NCBI RefSeq assembly: GCF_045038035.1
Contig: NZ_CP173427.1
Coordinates: 5,922,485-5,986,484 of the forward strand
Source of the DNA: Paenibacillus_F chitinolyticus_A
GTDB lineage: Bacteria > Bacillota > Bacilli > Paenibacillales > NBRC-103111
Length of the DNA: 64,000 nt
Direction of reading: 5' to 3'
The notes beneath the pieces are model-generated. The model saw nothing but the letters and a program-made list of their open reading frames with translations, had not been told where the DNA came from and ran no database searches. Positions within the stretch are counted from its first letter, which is position 1. The number at the start of each line of letters is the position of its first letter. Of the stretch, positions 41,045 through 49,449 are shown one piece after another. The translations under genes were made by a program, and so were the position numbers.

Positions 41045-41596
41045 ATGATATACACGATCGAAGAGTTAAGAAAAGCTTATAACGAGGGAAACAAATTCAA
41101 ATTTGTGTTCTTCTGGGGCCACACACCGTCAAAGGACGGCAGCGTCGACAAAAGTTGTTTTAGTCAATGGTGGAAGAGCCCGTTTGTGATAGACGGGAAT
41201 GCATATTCCTGCACTGAGCAGTTTATGATGGCTGAGAAAGCAAGGCTGTTCGGAGATGACGAAATGCTGGATGCGATCCTCAAGGCTCATCACCCCAAGG
41301 AGATGAAAGCTTATGGGCGCGCGGTTAGAAACTTCGACAAGGACGTATGGGACCAAGAGTGCTATGGCATCGTCAGAAGAGGCAGTCTGGCCAAGTTTAC
41401 GCAAAATCCGAACCTTGGCGGATACCTCAAGTCGACGAAAAACCGTATTCTCGTCGAGGCGAGCCCGCGGGATCGCATCTGGGGAATTGGCATGGGCCAG
41501 TCCAACCCGGACGCGGAGAACCCCATCAAATGGAGAGGCAGGAATCTGCTTGGATTTGTGCTAACCGATGTGCGGGACGAATTATTGCGCGATTAG
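41045..41596 (+). CDS. NADAR family protein (YbiA-like)
   Basis: A 183-residue single-domain protein: FKFVFFWGHTPS, CFSQWWKSPFVIDGNAYSCT followed by EQFMMAEKARLFGD, then AYGRAVRNFDKDVWD and SPRDRIWGIGMG with the final GRNLLGFVLTDVRDEL. These are the signature positions of the NADAR/RibX (YbiA) superfamily, N-glycosidases acting on ADP-ribosyl groups or on riboflavin-pathway intermediates. It starts two bases after the Nudix/NrtR-like gene, so the two are translationally linked. Removal and breakdown of ADP-ribose is a reasonable joint role, unproven. Confidence 0.92.
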   Translation: MIYTIEELRKAYNEGNKFKFVFFWGHTPSKDGSVDKSCFSQWWKSPFVIDGNAYSCTEQFMMAEKARLFGDDEMLDAILKAHHPKEMKAYGRAVRNFDKDVWDQECYGIVRRGSLAKFTQNPNLGGYLKSTKNRILVEASPRDRIWGIGMGQSNPDAENPIKWRGRNLLGFVLTDVRDELLRD

Positions 41597-41671
41597 CTCC
41601 AGGCGAAATCGGTGCAGCGCAGAAGCATTCCGAGGAGAACAGCGAGCTGTTTACGCAGGAGCAAGGAGTTG

Positions 41672-41702
41672 GGGCCTGTCCCCAAGGGAGCGGCCCTTTT
41701 TG
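41672..41702 (+). terminator. terminator after the NADAR gene
   Basis: GGGCC (41672-41676) pairs with GGCCC (41692-41696) over an internal CCC/GGG contact, followed by TTTTT. Confidence 0.5.
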
Positions 41703-41817
41703 CTTAAAATTTTGAGATTTTAAAAGAATGTACTATGATAAAGGGAGTTCCATTATTTGGGCATATGACCTTGCTCTTACATAATCCGGAGGAACGTATA
41801 CCAAAGGAGGGATAGAA

Positions 41818-43008
41818 ATGGCGCGTGTCTTATTTATTAACGCCGGATCAGAGGGACACGTCAATCCGACGATCGGCGTGGTGCAGGAGCTTATTTCGCG
41901 TGGAGAAGAGGTCGTTTATTTTTGTGCGGAAGCTTATCGGGATCGCATTGAGAATACGGGAGCTTCGGTACGAACATTTGACGATCAAAAATTTATGGAA
42001 GCCTTTATTTCCGGCGGAAGGGACTATCTGCTCGAAAGAGCCATCGGTCTTCTGCTTACGGCAGACGTAGTCATCCCGACCGTTCTGGAGCAGACCCGGG
42101 GAGAGCATTTTGATTACATGATCCATGACTCCATGTTCGGATGCGGGCGTTTGCTTGCCGGGATTCTTAAGCTTCCCGCTATCAGTTCTTGCACTTCTTT
42201 TGCGCATACAGAGGAAACGTTCGACAACTTCTTGGAGCCGCCTTCCATAAAAACCCCCGAAGAAATCGTTAGACGGTTTCAAAGCCTGGCGGAAACGGTG
42301 AGCGAAAAATATGGTGTGGAGATCCGTACTCCTTACGAGGCGTTTTGTAACCCTGCTCCGTTAACTATCGTGTATACAACAAGAGAGTTTCAAACGGATG
42401 CGGAGGCATTCGACCAAACGTACAAATTTGTAGGTCCGTCCATCTCTTCACGGCCGGCTCAAAAAAACTTCGACTTGACTGCAATCAAGGGGAAAAACCC
42501 GATTTACATTTCATTGGGCACCATTTTTAACCAGGCGACTGATTTCTATAAACTGTGTTTCGAGGCGTTCGGGAACACGGATCATACGATTGTCATGTCT
42601 GTAGGAAATAACACCCTAATTTCCGATTTGGGGGAGATACCCGATAATTTCATCGTAAAAAATTATGTTCCGCAAACGGAAGTGCTGCAGCACACGAAGT
42701 TATTTATCACACACGGCGGAATGAACAGCGCCCATGAAGGTCTTTACTACGGGGTCCCGCTCGTGGTCATCCCGCAAAGTGCCGATCAACCGATGGTTGC
42801 GGGGCAAGTCGCCAAAATCGGAGCAGGCCTTGCCTTACAGATGCAGGGTTTGACAGCACATCAACTGCGTGAAGCCGCCGATCAAGTGCTAAGCCTCCCG
42901 TCTTTCAAAAAAGCCGTTGCCTATATCGGCGAGTCGTTTCGGAAATCAGGCGGATATCGTCAAGCCGTAGATGAGATTTCCGAATTTAAAAGTCGATCTC
43001 ATATGTAG
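41818..43008 (+). CDS. MGT-family glycosyltransferase (GT1, YjiC-like)
   Basis: A 396-residue GT-B enzyme of the macrolide glycosyltransferase family, using UDP-sugars to glycosylate small hydrophobic acceptors. The N-terminal acceptor domain starts VLFINAGSEGHVNPTIGVVQ. The C-terminal donor domain contains ISLGTIFNQ, NYVPQTEVLQHTKLFITHGG, MNSAHEGLYYGVPLVVIPQS and ADQPMVA, the GT1 signature. Start ATG 41818 follows AAAGGAGGG. Alone between two terminators, so probably monocistronic; antibiotic inactivation or natural-product tailoring are both possible. Confidence 0.92.
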   Translation: MARVLFINAGSEGHVNPTIGVVQELISRGEEVVYFCAEAYRDRIENTGASVRTFDDQKFMEAFISGGRDYLLERAIGLLLTADVVIPTVLEQTRGEHFDYMIHDSMFGCGRLLAGILKLPAISSCTSFAHTEETFDNFLEPPSIKTPEEIVRRFQSLAETVSEKYGVEIRTPYEAFCNPAPLTIVYTTREFQTDAEAFDQTYKFVGPSISSRPAQKNFDLTAIKGKNPIYISLGTIFNQATDFYKLCFEAFGNTDHTIVMSVGNNTLISDLGEIPDNFIVKNYVPQTEVLQHTKLFITHGGMNSAHEGLYYGVPLVVIPQSADQPMVAGQVAKIGAGLALQMQGLTAHQLREAADQVLSLPSFKKAVAYIGESFRKSGGYRQAVDEISEFKSRSHM

Positions 43009-43040
43009 CTATAAAATTTTATCGAATAGCATGATGATGA

Positions 43041-43066
43041 GGCTGTCCCGAAGAGGACGGCCTTTT
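43041..43066 (+). terminator. terminator after the glycosyltransferase
   Basis: GGCTGTCC and GGACGGCC pair around CGAAGA (one G-U), followed by TTTTT. Confidence 0.75.
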
Positions 43067-43195
43067 TGCTTTTTTTCCGTTGAGGCCTTGCATGCCAGTG
43101 TCCTTCACTCCAAGCGGAGTTCGCCAAGCGAAAATAAATGGCTTGATTTAACAATCCAATGATGCATCTCTGGCAAAGGATGGTCCTTTAAAAAA

Positions 43196-43245
43196 CTTGC
43201 CGGTTACATAAAGCCCGATGAACCGTGTCATAGTAGCGGTAAAGC
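43196..43245 (+). repeat. decayed dispersed repeat
   Basis: AACTTGCCGGTTACATAAAG continues with CCCGATGAACCGTG. It aligns with the blocks at 6728, 22434 and 37690. Confidence 0.4.
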
Positions 43246-43251
43246 AGAAAA

Positions 43252-43305
43252 TTGAAGTTCTAATCGGATCGAGTATAATTAGGGGGATTAATTCCTAGTT
43301 AAGAG
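43252..43305 (+). promoter_or_regulatory. promoter and dyad before the HxlR gene
   Basis: TTGAAG (43252-43257) and TATAAT (43274-43279) are 16 bp apart. AATTAGG (43277-43283) and CCTAGTT (43294-43300) form a near-perfect dyad over the expected start point. Confidence 0.5.
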
Positions 43306-43402
43306 AATAGCTGTCAAGTTTTCTCTTCAGAAGGAGACCGCTGCGAAAGCAGCGAGGTAAGGAAAGGGTTCAAAGTTACGCGCTGGGAGGCGATCCAAGG
43401 CT

Positions 43403-43774
43403 ATGCAGGAACCAGATAAAACCTACAACACTGCGGTGGAAGCCACTCTCGAAGTGATCGGAGGCAAGTGGAAGCCGGTCATTTTGTTTCACCTCACGTT
43501 CGGTAAAAAGCGCAATGGCGAACTGATGCACCTGATGCCCGCGGTAACGCAAAAAGTGCTGACCCAGCAGTTAAAGGAACTGGTGGAGGACGGGATAGTG
43601 TCCCGTATTTCTTATAACCAAGTGCCGCCGAGAGTCGAGTATGAGTTGACGGACTATGGCTGGGGCCTGAAGGATATCCTTCATCTCATGTGCAGATGGG
43701 GCGATATGCATATTGAAAAGGTGTACGGGGATAGGGGAAGGGTGTTATTCCAACCGCCGCAATCTGACGAGTGA
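43403..43774 (+). CDS. HxlR-family transcriptional regulator
   Basis: A 123-residue DUF24/HxlR winged-helix protein: TLEVIGGKWKPVILFHLTFG, KRNGELMHLMPAVTQKVLTQ, QLKELVEDGIVSRISYNQVP and PRVEYELTDYGWGL. The N-terminal Cys found in redox-sensing members is replaced by Asn (TYNTAVEATLE), so direct thiol sensing at that site is unlikely. ATG 43403 has GGGAGG upstream. It converges with a PRISE-like reductase gene that ends 70 bp downstream, a frequent HxlR target arrangement. Confidence 0.92.
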   Translation: MQEPDKTYNTAVEATLEVIGGKWKPVILFHLTFGKKRNGELMHLMPAVTQKVLTQQLKELVEDGIVSRISYNQVPPRVEYELTDYGWGLKDILHLMCRWGDMHIEKVYGDRGRVLFQPPQSDE

Positions 43775-43788
43775 GGTACAAAAGGTAC

Positions 43789-43823
43789 AGAAAACCGGTT
43801 CCTGGATAGGAGGAACCGGTTCC
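43789..43823. terminator. hairpin between convergent genes
   Basis: GAAAACCGGTTCCT and AGGAACCGGTTC form a near-perfect stem around TGGAT. It separates the HxlR gene from the convergent reductase gene. Confidence 0.65.
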
Positions 43824-43840
43824 ATGCGTTGATCCCTAAC

Positions 43841-44911
43841 TTACGGGATTACCTTACGCTTACGGAAGTCTTCAAAGATATCCATAAACATCTGTTCCGT
43901 ATCGATGAAGTCATGGAAGCCGAAACGGCGCGCTTTGGTGCCGTCGGCAAAAAAGTCATAATCCCAGGAGAATACAAAGTCTCCGAACCGCCAGGAGGAA
44001 ACGTCTTGGAAGCTGTTATCCGCCAAGTCGTATTTCTTCACCATGGTGTTCCACAACGTCTCCTTGTCAGCCATGACCACATCTAATGACATCGGTAATG
44101 GGGGGGCTGCCTCTAGCTCGAAAAATGCCGCAATCTTCGGCCAAAGCTCGTTCCAGCGGAAAAGGTCTCCGTTAGTGATGTTAAATGCCTGATTCGCGCA
44201 GCGTTCATCTGTTGCCGCCCACACAGTCGCGCGAGCCAGCAAGCCTGCATCGGTCATTTCCAGCAGGCTGTGGTAGGCGCCCGGCTTCCCCGGAAAACGG
44301 AGCGGCAGACCGAGTTCTTTAGACATGGAGGCATAAATCGCGATAACCATGGCCAGGTTCATCGGATTGCCCAATGCAAATCCGCAAACGACCGATGGAC
44401 GAAGGGCCGACCAAGTCCACTTGCTCCCCGGCTGTCGTTGTTCGAGGAATTGCTGCTGGTCGACGTTGAACTCCGGCGGCATATGATGGGCATCCGTTTC
44501 CCGCGCAGGTGTCTTGAAGGGACCGAGATGCGCGCCGTACACCTTGTAACCTTGCATCAGACTGATATGCTGCAAGTGAGGGGCGATTGGTTCGATAGCA
44601 TTGACCGTGTTCACGAGCATGGCCAAGTTGGGTGGGACCAGTTCGGCCCAAGTAGGGCGATCTTGATAAGCGGCGTAGAAGATATGAGTGACTTCGGTTA
44701 GATTGCCGAGCTTATCTCGGGTATCCTCCTCATTTAGCAGATCAGCCGCCACATACCGCACCTGAGGGGTGTCCTCTCCGCCGCGTCGAGAAACTCCAAT
44801 AATATCCCACTCGGGGAGCGTCATCAAATGCTGGATGAGATTCCCTCCGATTACTCCGTTAGCTCCAATGACAAGAGCGGTTTTACGTGAAAAGGCTGCT
44901 TCTGGTTTCAT
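43841..44911 (-). CDS. NAD-dependent epimerase/SDR, PRISE-like reductase
   Basis: A 356-residue extended SDR. The cofactor loop is ALVIGANGVIGGNLIQHL, the active-site region has SLMQGYKVYGAHLGP in place of the usual YxxxK, and WTWSALRPSVVCG follows. This matches the PRISE group (progesterone 5-beta-reductase/iridoid synthase-like), which reduces enones with NADPH. ATG 44911 is set by AAGGAGGAGAG; a longer frame to 44986 lacks a ribosome site. Repeated AGTAACRTAAGG motifs lie upstream at 45000 and 45182. Confidence 0.88.
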   Translation of the reverse strand: MKPEAAFSRKTALVIGANGVIGGNLIQHLMTLPEWDIIGVSRRGGEDTPQVRYVAADLLNEEDTRDKLGNLTEVTHIFYAAYQDRPTWAELVPPNLAMLVNTVNAIEPIAPHLQHISLMQGYKVYGAHLGPFKTPARETDAHHMPPEFNVDQQQFLEQRQPGSKWTWSALRPSVVCGFALGNPMNLAMVIAIYASMSKELGLPLRFPGKPGAYHSLLEMTDAGLLARATVWAATDERCANQAFNITNGDLFRWNELWPKIAAFFELEAAPPLPMSLDVVMADKETLWNTMVKKYDLADNSFQDVSSWRFGDFVFSWDYDFFADGTKARRFGFHDFIDTEQMFMDIFEDFRKRKVIP

Positions 44912-45319
44912 AGGTCTCTCCTCCTTCTTATAGTGGTTATTATGAGAGGGAAGAGGTTGATTGAGAAGTACGCACTTTGGAATCACATAAGCACTTGAAA
45001 GTAACGTAAGGGCCTTCTGGAGGCTGATCTCCTTTCACTTGAAAAATACCGCCCGTATGCTGTCTGCCCGAAGGGGGAGGAAGGGAAGAGGCGTTCCTTT
45101 TTATGCGGGTTTGATTTGCCTGTAACAGCGGCCAATGAAGTGCGGCTTCGAAAGAACCTCTTTTTTATAAGTTCAGTTAATAGTAACATAAGGAGAAGCC
45201 GTGAGAATATGCGGGGAATGTATAGGGTTTTTGATACAATGCGTATAAAAAAAGGACTTATTGAAGTAAGTTATATAGGTATAGATAATAAATGACTTCC
45301 AGAGAGCAGGATCGATTAA
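44912..45319. other. intergenic region between divergent genes
   Basis: No gene is seen. AGTAACGTAAGG (45000-45011) and AGTAACATAAGG (45182-45193) are near-identical 12-mers. AT-rich DNA with TATA-like boxes lies at 45210-45300 before the methyltransferase-like gene. Confidence 0.4.
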
Positions 45320-46873
45320 ATGACAGAGAATAAACAACGTTACCGCTTCAGTGAAGCGCCTATATGGAATATCCAGCGTAAATATTATGAAGAAGCAGGA
45401 ACGAAGGCATGGAACAATGACCAAGTCCCTCAATATATAACGAGCAATCCGATGATCGCCGCTGCCTATGCGGAAATGATCTTCGGTTTTCTTCAAGACC
45501 GGGCGAATAAGGGGTGTGGTTCGGAGCCGGTTACAATTGTAGAGCTTGGAGCAGGAGCGGGACGTTTCGCTTACCATGTGCTGCACGAGTTGTGTCAGAT
45601 GAGAGACTACGCGGGAATATCGCTCCCCCCGTTCCGCTATATCATGACGGATTTGGCGATGAACAATGTGTTGGCTTGGAAGGAACATCCGGCTCTACAA
45701 TCTTTTATTACCGAGGGATTACTGGATTTTGCGCAATTTGATGCTGTCCATGACACGGTACTGAACCTCGTTGTATCCGGTACAACCATTAGCGAAGGAG
45801 CTTTAAAACAACCGTTAATTATTGTGGCCAACTACTTTTTCGACAGCATTCCGCAAGAGCTGATTTATGTTAGTGAGGGGAAAATTTATGAAGCGGATGT
45901 TTACGTCGAATATCCCGAACATAAGGATTCGCTTAAACCATCGGAATGGTTAAATCAAATCACTTTACGCTATGAGCATCGGCGGGCCCCTGAGTACGAA
46001 CAAGAAACGTATCCTTACCGTGATGTCATCTCCCTTTACCAGGAGCAGCTGGAGGACTCCCATATTTTATTTCCGGCCGCCGGATTAAGTTGTTTACAGC
46101 GATTGAATTCATTATCTCAGGCCGGCTTCCTATTGATAACGGCAGACAAAGGAGATCATCTGCTGGATAATTGGAAATTCGCGGAACCGCCGGAGTTAGT
46201 CTTACATGGAAGTTTTTCTTTAACGGCCAACTACCATGCGTTCGTGCATGTTTTTGAACAAAGAGGAGCCGAGGCGCTATTTCCCCCGCACTATTACAAA
46301 AATATAAATGTCGGCTGTATCCTCCAATTGGATAAACCAATAGACTACCCCAATATGAGATTGGCTTATCGTCGATGCATCGAACGCTTTGGTCCGGATG
46401 AATTTTTTAGTTTGAAGGGGTGGGTAGATCGCAATCTGGACAGCATGCGGCTGGAGCAAATCTTAAGCTTTTGGCGTTTGGGCGGATATGATGCGGAATT
46501 TTTCATTCAGAGCACGAAGCAGATCTCCAGTCTGTTACAGGATGCCAACGATGAAGAAAAACAGGATTTGTTGAGAGGCATTGAGCTGATGTGGTCCTCC
46601 TACTATGTCATGGAGCAGCGTTACGATCTGGCGCTCGATGCCGGATTAATCCTGTTTGAGATGGACATGTACGAGCACTCCAAACGGTATTTGGAAATTT
46701 CGGTAGAGGAAGAACAAGATGAGGTCGTATCAACCGTGTTTTATTGTCTGGCCATTTGCTGTTTCGAGCTGGAGTTAGTTGAAGATGCAGTGAGCTATAC
46801 AAGAAAATTGCTGGAACTTGAGCCTGACCATGAAGAGGCATTGGCGTTGATCAGCCATTTTGATAAACCCTAA
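45320..46873 (+). CDS. SAM-dependent methyltransferase-like protein (MidA/NDUFAF7-like) with TPR tail
   Basis: A 517-residue protein. Residues about 40-330 resemble the MidA/NDUFAF7 class of protein arginine methyltransferases: ITSNPMIAAAYAEMI, SAM loop IVELGAGAGRFAYHVL, and VANYFFDSIPQELIYV, the equivalent of the family NEFFDALP. The C-terminal 120 residues are helical with tetratricopeptide-like spacing (VFYCLAICCFELELVEDAVS, YTRKLLELEPDHEEALALIS). ATG 45320 has only GAGAGCAGG upstream. No partner gene is adjacent, so a substrate cannot be proposed. A strong terminator follows at 46958. Confidence 0.8.
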   Translation: MTENKQRYRFSEAPIWNIQRKYYEEAGTKAWNNDQVPQYITSNPMIAAAYAEMIFGFLQDRANKGCGSEPVTIVELGAGAGRFAYHVLHELCQMRDYAGISLPPFRYIMTDLAMNNVLAWKEHPALQSFITEGLLDFAQFDAVHDTVLNLVVSGTTISEGALKQPLIIVANYFFDSIPQELIYVSEGKIYEADVYVEYPEHKDSLKPSEWLNQITLRYEHRRAPEYEQETYPYRDVISLYQEQLEDSHILFPAAGLSCLQRLNSLSQAGFLLITADKGDHLLDNWKFAEPPELVLHGSFSLTANYHAFVHVFEQRGAEALFPPHYYKNINVGCILQLDKPIDYPNMRLAYRRCIERFGPDEFFSLKGWVDRNLDSMRLEQILSFWRLGGYDAEFFIQSTKQISSLLQDANDEEKQDLLRGIELMWSSYYVMEQRYDLALDAGLILFEMDMYEHSKRYLEISVEEEQDEVVSTVFYCLAICCFELELVEDAVSYTRKLLELEPDHEEALALISHFDKP

Positions 46874-46957
46874 TCAAGTAGAAGTATTATTTGAAAGTTT
46901 AGACACACGAATTGGCTATAGCTAGCCGTAGAAAACCAAAGCTTGTCTACACCAACA

Positions 46958-47004
46958 AAGGGCTGTCCCCCGGTCATCTGAGATGACGGGCGAGGACGGC
47001 CCTT
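46958..47004 (+). terminator. long terminator hairpin
   Basis: AAGGGCTGTCC (46958-46968) pairs with GGACGGCCCTT (46994-47004) with one G-U, and an inner stem (CCCG/CGGG, TCATC/GATGA) extends it. A short T-containing tail follows. Confidence 0.8.
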
Positions 47005-47366
47005 CTGTATATTTAAGAGTCAATTTTGCAAAAGGCCGGATTATGAAAATATTGGTTCCACTGATATAGAAATCGTCGATTTATCAAGAAATTTTGAGGG
47101 AACATGCTCTATTTACATATTTTTAATACGTATGTCATTGAATATGTCAGTGACATTAAGTAAGCTCATTTTAGATCACCTGTCACGGGGCCATTCTTGG
47201 GCAGCATGAGAATCATCATACTCATACCAGCAGTGACTCTTAAAGCAGGCGACAAGGAGCAGAGATGACTAGTAAAGTGACGCCCAATAACTCAGGAAGG
47301 GGAAAGTCCGATACTTATGGATAAATATGCCGACAGAGAGAAGTCATTGGCCAGGGAAGACCTTAG
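47005..47366. other. leader region of the PhnP-like/ABC operon
   Basis: No recognised gene. ATGTCAGTGACAT (47144-47156) is a perfect palindrome, with a further ATGTCA at 47132. Two tiny open frames with ribosome sites occur (47265-47324, 19 codons; 47317-47370, 17 codons); the second ends in an ATGA overlap with the regulator start. Confidence 0.45.
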
Positions 47367-47370
47367 ATGA
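47317..47370 (+). CDS. possible 17-residue leader peptide
   Basis: ATG 47317 follows GGAAGGGGAAAG. The frame encodes MDKYADREKSLAREDLR and stops at TGA 47368-47370, which overlaps the regulator's ATG (47367) by ATGA. Such overlaps often couple translation. With no homologue known to me, a chance frame is equally possible. Confidence 0.2.
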   Translation: MDKYADREKSLAREDLR

Positions 47371-48509
47371 AAAATGTACATGCGACAAAGAAACCGAATC
47401 TGCTGTATCTGCAAATTGCCGATAAGGTCATAGAGATTATTCAGAGCCGCAGGCTTCAGCCGCATGATCCCGTCCCTTCGGAAGGAGAACTCGCGAAGCT
47501 GTTCGGGGTAAGCCGGATGACGAGCAAGCTGGCGCTGGAACAGCTGGCCGAGAAGGGGCTGGTGTACCGTTTGCCGAGAAGAGGGACCTTCCTTTCCGGA
47601 AATCAGGACGGGGTGCCTGAAAGCGGACTGCTACCGGAAGAAAAGAAAGCGCTTCCAAAAGAAATAAAGCAGAGTAATCAGATAGCTCTCATCGTGCCCC
47701 ATCTATCCGACTACACCTCAAGAATTATTGCAGCAGCCGAGATCGAAGCACGGAAGCACGATTGCGATCTCATTCTGAAAATCAGCCAAAACAAAGACGA
47801 TGAAGATCGCTGCCTGCAGAGGCTTGTCGATGGCGGAATAAGCGGCATCATTTTATTTCCCCAGGGGCGCAAGACGTGCAGTGACCAAGTGCTGAGATTG
47901 AAATTGAAGCAGTTTCCCATTGTAATTATCGACCGAATTTTTCATGAGGTTCAGATTGATTGCGTGTATCACGATCATTATCTGGGCTCTTACCAGATGA
48001 CCAAGTATCTGATCGGGAAGGGGCACAGGGAAATCGGATACACTTCGAATTCGATGGATAATATCACCAGCCGGGAAGAGCGTTATCAAGGTTATATCCA
48101 GGCGCTTCTTGATCATGCGATTCCGGTCAAAAACCAATCTATTCATTTTAGAAGCGTGCCGTGCAATCCGAGCAATATCAACGAGGGCGACCCGGAACAA
48201 GAACAGTTTATTCATGAAAATCCGCAGATGACAGCCGTTATGTGCGGGGATGATCATGTTGCCATCTCCACCTTATATACAGCTTTGCGTATGGGGATCG
48301 GGGTCCCTGACAGACTTTCTATTGTCGGGTTCTCCGATATCCAATTATCGGCGTTAACTCCGATTCCTCTTACGACGGTCAGACAGGATACCGAGCAGCT
48401 CGCCCAATCGGCATTTAATCTGCTTATGAAGAGGGTCAAACATTCTCTTGAGAAACAGATTACCATCAAAATTCAAACGACGATCGTAGAGAGGAAATCC
48501 GTTCTTTAG
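47367..48509 (+). CDS. GntR/LacI hybrid transcriptional regulator (AraR type)
   Basis: A 380-residue regulator with an N-terminal GntR winged helix (YLQIADKVIEIIQSRRLQPH, VPSEGELAKLFGVSRMTSKL, RLPRRGTFL) and a C-terminal periplasmic-binding-protein-like domain (QIALIVPHLSDYTSRIIAAA to VRQDTEQLAQSAFNLL). Such proteins sense small sugars or similar ligands. ATG 47367 has AGGGAAGA upstream. It is the first gene of an apparent operon with a PhnP-like hydrolase and an ABC importer, which it probably represses until the imported compound appears. Confidence 0.9.
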   Translation: MKNVHATKKPNLLYLQIADKVIEIIQSRRLQPHDPVPSEGELAKLFGVSRMTSKLALEQLAEKGLVYRLPRRGTFLSGNQDGVPESGLLPEEKKALPKEIKQSNQIALIVPHLSDYTSRIIAAAEIEARKHDCDLILKISQNKDDEDRCLQRLVDGGISGIILFPQGRKTCSDQVLRLKLKQFPIVIIDRIFHEVQIDCVYHDHYLGSYQMTKYLIGKGHREIGYTSNSMDNITSREERYQGYIQALLDHAIPVKNQSIHFRSVPCNPSNINEGDPEQEQFIHENPQMTAVMCGDDHVAISTLYTALRMGIGVPDRLSIVGFSDIQLSALTPIPLTTVRQDTEQLAQSAFNLLMKRVKHSLEKQITIKIQTTIVERKSVL

Positions 48510-48529
48510 GATTGACAGAAGGAGTTTAT

Positions 48530-49348
48530 ATGAAAATTCATTTTCTGGGAACCGCGGCTGCAGAGGGCTTTCCGAATGCATTTTGCCGCTGTGAGTACTG
48601 CCTCAAAGCACGGGAGCTTGGGGGAAAAAACATTCGTACACGAAGCTCGGCCATCATTGACGATGTAATCAAATTCGATTACGGTCCGGATTCTTATATG
48701 CAGGCGCTTCGCGACAACATTGATTTGGGCGCAATCGAGCACCTGCTTGTCACCCATACACACTCGGATCATTACAACGCTTATGATTTGGAATGCCGGA
48801 GAGCGGGAATCGCTCATGACCTTCCGAATCCGCTGCATATTTACGGAAACGACGCCGTGATGCATCATACGCGCGCTGCCATCGGCCGATTTGAGGGAGA
48901 GCGGTTTGCATTTCATCTCCTTCGCCCGTTTGAGACGATAACGGTAGGCGATGCAAGGGTTACACCCCTGCTGGCGGACCATGACAGGATGGAAACATGC
49001 TTGTTGTACGTGATCGAAAAGGAGGGCAAAAGCCTGCTGTACGGACATGATTCGGGCTGGTTTCCGGAAGCTACGTGGGCGTGGTTAAAAGGGAGAAATC
49101 TGGATGGCGCCATACTCGACTGTACGCACGGATACACAGGGAAATCCCGCGATCGCAATCATATGTGTATCGAGACGGTGCTGGAGGCTCGGCGTGAGTT
49201 CCGGAATGAACAGATTTTAAAAGAGGAAGGGCACATCATCGTCACACACTTTAGCCATAATTCCAAACTGCTTCACGATGAATTTGAAGACATATTCAAA
49301 CCGGCGGGGATTGTGGTGGCCCATGACGGGCTGATCTTCCACATCTAG
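48530..49348 (+). CDS. PhnP-like MBL-fold phosphodiesterase
   Basis: A 272-residue metallo-beta-lactamase-fold hydrolase. It has the PhnP-type N-terminal Cys cluster (FCRCEYCLKA) and the metal site THTHSDHYNAYDLE, then ADHDRMETCLLYVIE, DSGWF and THFSHNS. PhnP of E. coli cleaves 5-phosphoribosyl 1,2-cyclic phosphate made by C-P lyase and also opens 2',3'-cyclic nucleotides. The core C-P lyase genes (phnGHIJ) are absent here, so the substrate may be another cyclic phosphodiester. ATG 48530 follows AGAAGGAG; TTG 48512 is less likely. It lies 20 bp after the regulator gene. Confidence 0.85.
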   Translation: MKIHFLGTAAAEGFPNAFCRCEYCLKARELGGKNIRTRSSAIIDDVIKFDYGPDSYMQALRDNIDLGAIEHLLVTHTHSDHYNAYDLECRRAGIAHDLPNPLHIYGNDAVMHHTRAAIGRFEGERFAFHLLRPFETITVGDARVTPLLADHDRMETCLLYVIEKEGKSLLYGHDSGWFPEATWAWLKGRNLDGAILDCTHGYTGKSRDRNHMCIETVLEARREFRNEQILKEEGHIIVTHFSHNSKLLHDEFEDIFKPAGIVVAHDGLIFHI

Positions 49349-49449
49349 CCATACGGACGCGGGACAAAGGATTTCTGCGAATCATGATCGTTACGAATTA
49401 CAATGGTTTATAAAAATTCCACCTACATGAATAGGGAGTGTGAAAAAGA

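Noticed and set aside
43320..43402. A riboswitch or T-box before the HxlR gene
   Set aside because: Only one short hairpin (CGCTGCGAAAGCAGCG) is seen; no conserved core of a known riboswitch class.
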